Shown here one piece after another: positions 56,405 through 64,000 of a stretch of 64,000 nt of DNA. Under the pieces are notes generated by a model, which worked only from the letters and a program-made list of their open reading frames with translations, did no database searches and was not told where the DNA came from. This DNA comes from Theropithecus gelada. Lineage: Eukaryota; Chordata; Mammalia; Primates; Cercopithecidae. Within the stretch, counting starts at the first letter, position 1; the number at the start of each line of letters is the position of its first letter. Location: the NCBI RefSeq assembly GCF_003255815.1, contig NC_037673.1, forward strand, positions 160,744,793 through 160,808,792, given 5' to 3'. The translations under genes were made by a program, and so were the position numbers.

Positions 56405-59400
56405 AGAGAGGTTAATGCGAAAACCATCTGTGGCATATTTCCTCTCAAATTTATTTCTCCTTAAGGTGTCTGCCACAGCATTGGCACAATTTATGGTAAC
56501 AGTAATAATTATACTCACCATAACAATTAAATGACTTAAAATACTTAGTACATATTATAAACTTCAATATTAGTTGGCAAATATTCTTCTCAGAAGTTCA
56601 ACTTAACATCAGCTATGAGGTTTCTTAAATCTTCCCATTCTACTTTTTATAATAATCAAAAATGCATGGATAATTTTAAGAAAATATTTAAAAATATGAG
56701 TTGCATCACATTTGTTTGATAAATAATGTACACTCAATGCTCTTCTTGAAGAATCACAGTTCAAATTACTATATTAAAGTCTTCAAGTGATACTCTAATA
56801 AAAAATGTGTGGTCTAAACCAATTGTATTTGCCTATAGACCATTTTTCCCTTTCATATTGTTAACAATCTTAAATTTTAGTGTTTTATAAAGCATACTTG
56901 GGAAAAAATACCTTGACCGATAAAATTGTTCACCTATGCCTACACTTAAGATGGGTTAGCCACTTATCATACTTATAGCAGTATCCTAAATAATTGATTC
57001 TCAATTCTCAGAAATGCCAAATATAAGTTCCTATGGTCTACCTTAGTTCTAGTTAATCCCAGTATGGAAATAGGACCTGGTTATAAATCTATTTTATCAG
57101 CTAAATCTTAAGACTCTAAACGGCCTATAAGTAAAGACAATTTTATATGCTTCTTAAGTATTATACATTAGAGGAAGCTTTCCAATTTGGAAAATCGTGG
57201 TCATTTGAAGAGTTGCCAGCAGTCCAAAGAAATAATACAAATAAAATATGATGAGCTTAGAAAAAAGAAGTATAACTGAACAAAAAGTCTAGATTGTGGA
57301 GCTCCCACATAAAAAATAAATGAATATAACATCATAGTCTATTCGCCCAGTAGGAAAAAGCCTGAAAAGGGAGAAGGGGTATTTACTGGAGAGTAAGATG
57401 ATCAAGGTCAATGTGTGGACTTAGGAATATGATGGGGAGAGTTTGCCAGGAAAACTGGAAAACCAGTGCTTGAGACTCTAGCTTCTCTGGTTGCTAACAT
57501 GGGGGGTAGAATTCTAGAGACAGATGTTGGTCTAAGATTCTTGTGCTATGCCAGGTAAGCTCAGTGAGATTCATTGAATAAAATTGTGCCATCAATGCTA
57601 CAGTTTAGATGTTTGATTGCTGCTGATTTTGAATTCCAGTAGAAATCATAGTAATTTAAAATGAACAGTAAAAGAGACTGGTACAATTTTATTCATGACA
57701 TATCCTGCTGAACTTTATCAAAGATGGACAAATAAGTACAACTAATCACCTTTTCCTGTATTCTTTGAGCTCAAGGAAATCCGTGTTATAGTATTCAAAA
57801 GTAGAAGTTCTTTGGAAGAAATGCGTGGGTAACTAGGCATTTATTGTTTATTTAATAAATTAAACTGGTGGATAATTATGAAAATTAAAGCTGTCATCAC
57901 GTAAGGTCTAATTTTCCCTTGAAGGACAGGTTATTCTAGAAAAGTAGGTGTGTACGTCTGATTTTCCTTAGAGTGAGGACTTCTGCAAAAACAGTATGTT
58001 AACAGCAGACAGCATTTCTCTAGGTAATACCAATTTCTCAATTTATATCACTTCTACCTGTTTATCTCAACTTCTTTTTGTTCCTGTGAATCCCCTCCAC
58101 AGTAGACCTGGAATCTCCCCATTCTCAAAACTTGAGCCCTTAGGAAAGGGAGACACAGAAGGGCTGAGTCAGAAATTGTGGTTCTGAATAACCCTCACTT
58201 CCTATGCACATAGTGGATGTTCAACAAATTATAATTAGATGAATTAATTTTTAAAATTGGGACTGGATTGCTGCCATCAGGACATTTACTTACTTATCAA
58301 AAGTGATAGAAATTCTTCTAGACCTGTTTACAAAGAGGAGTCAAAACCATGGATGCTCAGGTTAACCTGGGAGTCCAGATGGTATTTTGTTTTGTTTTGA
58401 TATTATTTTTTAATGGAACAATTCCAGATTTCTGTAATTAATCTCAGGCAATTTTTTCAAAGAAAATAAAATCTCAATAAATGAAAACAAAACAATTCCA
58501 ACATCTGTACATGTATTCTAAAACATATTTTAGATTTTGTTTAGCTGGGCAGATATTGCTAGTAAGTACAGAATTTTAATATCAGCTAGATTTTTAGATA
58601 GTTTTATTTTTTGAGCTCCTTTTTTAGAGATTTGACTAAATTATAGCCCCTCAGTACTAAGGTAAAAAAGAATCTTCATTAAAATTAAAAAGTTCTATGA
58701 TATTTTGTAAATGCTTTTAGTCATTTTAAAATTCATCCTGGTTTTCATATAGATAACACATATCGTTTCTTCTTTTTCATTGCCAGGATAGGTCTGAGTT
58801 TACCCTAAGGCTGGGAACCAAGCAGAAGCACCTAATTTGTTCAATTACCTTCAAATTTTTAATACTATAACACTGTGAGTCAAATTGGGCATGTTATAAA
58901 GCCTTTTTTTTTTTTTTTTTTTTTGCTGTGATAAAGAATTTCTGTGTGATTTTCTTTGCCTTTTGTAACATGTTCTTTTTCTTCAAACATGTATGACATA
59001 AATAGAAAACATTTTGATTTTATTGCTTATGAAACATGAACATAGAACATATGAGTTAAAAATATATGGATCTTCATATACGTAGCTCATTAACTGTAAG
59101 AAGAAACACTGTGTCTAGTTCTTAGTTGTTGTATTACTACGCTACACCACCCAATCCCTTTTACATTTTTATTTTGAAAAATATTTTAGTGGTCTGTGTG
59201 TTCTCTAATATCTGCTCTTGTAGATAAAGCTCCTCTTTCCTAGACCATGAAGCTAGTTTTAGAAAAAAAATATAGAAATGTCGTGCATTACATGTATAAA
59301 TATCTTTCAAGGCAAGGTTAATTTTGTAGCAAGAACTTACACCATTGATTGCCAAAGTTATGGGTGCAGAAAACAATGAATCCCAGTTCTGTTTTCTACT

Positions 59401-59924
59401 ATTACTAAAAATCAGGAAATAGTTTCCTGATGGCATCTGGATCAACTACCAGAATATAGTCACTGCCTACCCTTAATAAATTTTAGCAGACCAATATAGT
59501 CACAGCATATTTTAGCTTATATTATCAAGAGATTTCCAAAAGGAAGAAAAGTAATTAAGTGCTATGTTTCCAAATTTGATTGATTTGTCTTTTGAATACT
59601 TAAGTTGCAGTTGTCTTTTTTGGACAGATGATCATCTTCCAATACAGAAAAAGAAGCAGAACTGCATTCATTACTAGTGTTGATTTTTATTTTAGTTGAA
59701 ATATGTCAACATTATGTGGGACAAGAGAGCACGTATTTATTGAAAAAAATAGTTTAAAAATAAAAGGAAAATAAAAATATGACTAAATGGAAGTAATCAG
59801 AGTTAAGACAGGAAGAGGAAAATTATTATAGTAATAAAGTATATACAAATCATATATAAAGCTAACACTGTAAAGAACATATTTTAAAATTCTAATATTT
59901 GTCATTCTTAAGCATCTCTAAATC
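56405..59924. other. unique DNA with a T21 tract
   Basis: No gene. A run of 21 T at 58904-58924 could be the tail of an antisense retrocopy, but the sequence to its right is not one I recognise and no TSD is clear. Confidence 0.45.
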
Positions 59925-60083
59925 CAGTGCTCCTTAAAATTTAATGTGAATTCAAATTCCCTGGGCATCTTGTTAAGATGCAGATTCTGATTCAGTAGGT
60001 CTGGATTGGAGCCTGAGATTCCAACAAACTACTGCAGATGCTGTTGATCTGTGCACAGCACTTTTTGAGAGGCAGGGCTAGGA
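59925..60083 (+). mobile_element. MER5A DNA transposon fragment
   Basis: 'ccagtgctccttaaaattta', 'gcatcttgttaagatgcaga', 'ttctgattcagtaggtctgg' and 'ggagcctgagattccaacaa' match MER5A over most of its length. Confidence 0.88.
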
Positions 60084-60447
60084 GCACAACCTGAGAACTC
60101 AAAGATTTGGAATGTCAAACTGAGTATCAAATATACAGATAACAGCTAGTTAAATTGAAGAGATTAAAAAATACGAAATTTCAAGATCACAGTGAAAGTA
60201 CATAGAACGTAGTCGATGAAATACTATCCTGTAAATTTTACACAATATGTTACTGAATGGCAATTCAATTTTTATACAGAATAAGAAATGGAAGACAAAT
60301 GCTTGCTGGCGCCTTGAAAGCTGAGGAATTAATCATTTGCATTTTACTTCAATAGTTCTTCTTAGTCTGACCTCTGAAGATAGACTTACAGTGTTTATAA
60401 CCTCCTCAGAAATATTTGAAGGATTGAGTTGTGACCATATGTGTAGA
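60084..60447. other. unique DNA
   Basis: Nothing recognised. Confidence 0.5.
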
Positions 60448-60449
60448 TT

Positions 60450-60760
60450 TTTGTTGGTTTCTTTGTTTTATTTTTTGAGGCAGAGTCTCCCTTGGTCACC
60501 CAGACTTGCAGTGCAGTGGCACCATCTCAGCTCACTGCAACCTCCACCTCCTGGGTTCAAGCAGTTCTCCTGCCTCAGCCTCCTAAATAGCTGGGATTAC
60601 AGGCACGTACCACCACGTCTGGCTAATTTTTGTATTTCTAGTAAAGTTGGGGTTTTGCCATGTTGGCCAGACTGGTCCTGAACTCCTGGCCTCAAGTGAT
60701 CCACCTGCCTCTGGCCTCCCAAAGTGCTGGGATTACAGGTGTGAGCCACAGCACCCAGCC
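60450..60760 (-). mobile_element. Alu, antisense
   Basis: A full dimer with an interrupted T-rich tail. A weak TSD may be present ('tgtgtagatt' 60440-60449 and 'tgtgtggtta' 60761-60770). Confidence 0.94.
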
Positions 60761-63007
60761 TGTGTGGTTATCTAGAGGAGGGCATCATAGATTCCAGATG
60801 TCAAATGATTATAGGAAAAAGAGTGGAGAGATTCTGAACTATGATTCCTCACTTATCTACTTCAGAAAGAAAGGTGTCTGTAGTATAAGAATCGTATCTA
60901 TATGTGTCTATAACTATACGCATTTACATCTGTATGTGTACATCTAGATGCATGTGGATAGACACACATATATGCACATAAACACACTGTGTTTATAATT
61001 AGCTGGCATTCTTAAAGGAAATTGTTCTTTTTTTAAGTCAAACATTTGTTTTCCTTTTAGTCTTAATTACTACCGAACATCCTTTTGTGTAATTATACAT
61101 AAAAAATAGGTAATATAACAGTTGTGCTCATACTGAGGAATAAATGATCTATAGCTTTATTTCAATGCATCTGGGACAGGAAATATCTACGCTTAATATT
61201 TATATGCTCTACCACATTGATTTGAAATTATAACCATAGCAACTCCAAGTTAATTTATCATTTTGAAACAATTATTACCCTTCAATTTGCTTTGTGAAAA
61301 ATTACATGAAGAAAACATGCAAGAACACAATTCACAACTTGCATTAAGTCATAAAAAATGGAAATAAAAAGGAGCAAAGTACATCAATTTTCTTAAAATG
61401 AACAAAGTGCAACATTCCCACTTCGATGTATTTGATGTTCCTACAAAATTTTGTATTAGGAAATTATTTTATTTAGTCACCCTAGAAGCTAGAAGAAGCA
61501 ACCATCAAATGAACTTAGGCTGTTTGTTTTGGGAAAACAAAATAAAAACATTTAGCAACAGATAGTGAAGTGTAAGATTGTCTTAAAGCATCTTCCCATA
61601 TGATGGGTTATTGATTATTTTTCATTGGCTAATTGGACTGGACCTCAAAGAAGATGGAATAGGGAGTCACCAGGAAGCAAAGGGAGAAAGTTTTATTTAG
61701 CTTGAGGTTAAACAGTCTTCCGAAAAAGAATGTGAAATAGCTCAGAAGCCACCTATTATAAACCAGAATCATAGTCCAGTTGATGATGATATCATTTCCG
61801 TGTGAATCAGCCTGTTTGCAACTGGCAAAATTTCACATGTATCACATTGTCAAAACTTCATAAAATATATGTATCTATGTATACAGACATACACATATAT
61901 ATAAATATATATATACACACATACAATTTAAATATGTATTAATTTTAAGATTCCTATTGGGGACAGCCTTGTTATTAATACAGTGAAGAGCAGATGCTGT
62001 AGCATATGGCATACTAACTCATATTTATGTTAATTTTATGTAAATAGGATTTTAATACAGTTACATTAATCTGTTGTTGCATTGATTTTTCTGATGTATC
62101 ACTTTACCCTCTCTTTAGATGAGATTAATATAGGTAGTTTAGACCTCTCAAAAAGCCCTTTTTAGGAGAGTAAAGAGCAATGGCTTACTTAAATTTTTAA
62201 CACATATGTTTAAATAGAATGTCAGCTAATAGAATTAAATAGAATGTCAGTTCCATTGAAAAACTAAGAATGTATCTAATTCTTGTTCTCTTGCTCAAAT
62301 GTAAGCAGATTTTAAAAATACAAATGAGAAACAATATGATACTGGTGCAGAAAATAAACTTAAGTTTTTTTTTTCAACTAGATAGCTATCAATTGAATAC
62401 ACAAAACAGACTGAAAGAAAACTCCCCAAATCATGTACTTAACGTGGGGATGCTATTTTCAAGTGTGTTATGTACGTGTCTATTTTTATAAGTTAAAATA
62501 TTAAATGACCACTATTTATATTAAAGAGATCCTGTGCCATTGTATTTTAACATCTGCTTTTAAGTTGTAAACACAAGATGTACCCAGTTATTTTGTAAGC
62601 AATACAGTTTTAAGAATAGAAATATAACACCTAATGTTAATAGATGAAACAGAAGAAATTTACCTCTTTAGTTTACTCAGTATTGTACTAACATTATATT
62701 AAATGAGATAGAAAATGGACTATTTGATACTACTTTGATATTTATAGTGAATTACTATTAAATATTATATAATTAACATTGAATTTTAATTTATTTCAAG
62801 TTACATCATGAACTATAACATTATTACACTATATCATCTCTTATAATGTAACATTAAAAGACATTTAAAATAGAATATAAAAATCACCTAAATCTCATCC
62901 TCATAATACAGTTGTGTTGGTTTATGACCCAGATTTGAAGGATCCTGGGAAAGTAGATTGCTTCTAGCATTTGCCCACTAAAAAATAATAATTTCTAAGG
63001 TGATTGA
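60761..63007. other. unique AT-rich DNA with a TA/CA repeat
   Basis: No gene. An impure TA/CA microsatellite lies at 61862-61925. 'aaatagaatgtcag' occurs twice at 62212-62254. Confidence 0.5.
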
Positions 63008-63013
63008 CAGACT

Positions 63014-63155
63014 TTTTTTTTTTTTTTTTTGTATTTTAGTAGAGATGGAGTTTCACTATGTTGACCAGGATGATCTTGATTTCCTGACCTCATGATCCAC
63101 CCGCCTTGGCCTCCCAAAGTGCTGGGATTACAGGCATGAGCCACTGCGCCCAGCC
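63014..63155 (-). mobile_element. Alu left monomer only, antisense
   Basis: A single Alu left arm plus the start of the A-rich linker ('gtattttagtagagatgg'), followed directly by an 18-base T tail (63013-63030). Probable TSD 'cagact' at 63008-63013 and 63156-63161. It fits retroposition of a left-monomer (scAlu-like) RNA or tailing at the middle A stretch. Confidence 0.88.
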
Positions 63156-63161
63156 CAGACT

Positions 63162-63848
63162 GTTTTTTTAAAAAGGTCAAGTTTATACTCATGTAGCTAT
63201 GAAGCAGGAATACATGCTATTTTGCTTTTGTGGTTTGATCAATCAAGACCAAGTCAGATTTTTAAAATTATACAGTTCTAGACTAAGATGAGAAATGAAT
63301 GTAAATTAATCCAGTATAAAGTCAACTTACAAAAGTAAATATAATCTTTAGTGATCTAAACATTAATGCCTTTTTTTGGGACATTGGTGGATATTTGAGT
63401 CAAGAACTGACACAGTAATGGAATAGAATGAAACTAAGTTCCTAATTTCCTAAATTTATGGACAAATCTAAATTTCAGCAAGTAATTTTTACTCATTTGG
63501 ACTCATTTATGATGTCTGAAATCTATTTTGTGAAATAAATTTACCTGTAAATTGATTTAAAATAAATACATATAACTAAAACCTTTATTATTTGATAACA
63601 TGGAAAATCATGACACAAAATCGTCCTAGATTAATTATGAAGGAAATATCAATTCACTAGTTAGTAAGTAAGCCTATGCTGAAATTTAAATGATGGGTTA
63701 GATTTTGTTTATCTTGTTTGGGGCAGAATACATTGTTCAATGAAATATTTGGGACTCAGGACAATTTTAACATAGAAAATATGTACTTTCCCACATGACC
63801 TCACACATCATTATAGAGCAATGTTTTTTGCACCTATTCAAGTTACCT
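63162..63848. other. unique DNA
   Basis: Nothing recognised. Confidence 0.5.
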
Positions 63849-63854
63849 TTTCTT

Positions 63855-64000
63855 TTTAAAATGGGATCTCACTCTGTTGTCCAGGCTGGAGTGCAATAGT
63901 GCTATCAGAGTTCACTGCAGCCTCTACCTCCTGAGCCCAAGTGATTCTCCCACATCACTCTCCAAGTAGCTGGGATCACAGGTATATGCCACCTAGATAA
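63855..64000 (-). mobile_element. old Alu, antisense, cut by the window end
   Basis: From 'aaatgggatctcactctgtt' through 'agctgggatcacaggtatat'. AluJ-like divergence. The 5' half lies outside the window. Confidence 0.85.

Overview
This is repeat-dense, AT-rich nuclear DNA from a primate, almost certainly an Old World monkey (Cercopithecidae). Three things point there. First, a young full-length LINE-1 at 17058-22501 has both ORFs open and a perfect 17-bp target-site duplication (TSD). Its ORF1 coiled coil and 3'UTR are of the cercopithecid (L1RS/L1CER-like) type, not the human L1PA1-3 type. Second, a young Alu at 26774-27058 carries bases I associate with the cercopithecid AluYR lineage. Third, about 20 other Alus of all ages (J, S and Y-like) show the usual catarrhine load. 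No host gene with exons, promoter or CpG island can be supported. The window looks intergenic or deep intronic.

Layout. 1-8460: mostly unique AT-rich DNA with weak ancient L2 and MIR traces. 8461-12110: two antisense Alus, an unassigned LTR-like block, and an old antisense L1 split by an MST-type MaLR LTR that has a near-matching 5-bp TSD. 14125-14579: an antisense Alu whose tail side is a 150-bp TA/TG microsatellite. 17041-22518: the intact-ORF LINE-1. 23119-23456 and 26763-28181: Alus, with a dense cluster of four around an old L1 and pyrimidine microsatellites. 29160-29670: a processed RPS15 pseudogene. 30206-33666: more Alus, an L1 3' fragment and a palindromic MITE-like stretch. 33891-34460: a solo LTR in antisense. 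34495-36743: a twin-primed (5'-inverted) primate L1 with a 15-bp TSD, interrupted by two Alus and a GT microsatellite. 37250-64000: scattered Alus, L1M, L2, MIR and MER5 fragments in unique DNA, including an inverted duplication of an Alu right arm (48513-48692 against 49391-49571).

The most notable object is the LINE-1. Both proteins are full length (338 and 1275 aa) with all expected catalytic residues, but the 5'UTR is only 278 bp. It joins nt 97 of the element directly to a segment just upstream of ORF1. The joint falls exactly where the known L1 5'UTR splice donor lies (CTGAG before GT), and the sequence resumes where related elements have a CAG acceptor. This is the signature of a spliced, reverse-transcribed L1 RNA (a SpIRE): a protein-competent element that landed without most of its internal promoter.

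Nothing in the window works as a gene network. The only protein-coding capacity is in the LINE-1. Repeat family names come from recalled consensus sequences, not a database search. Ancient families (L2, MIR, L1M) are the least certain.
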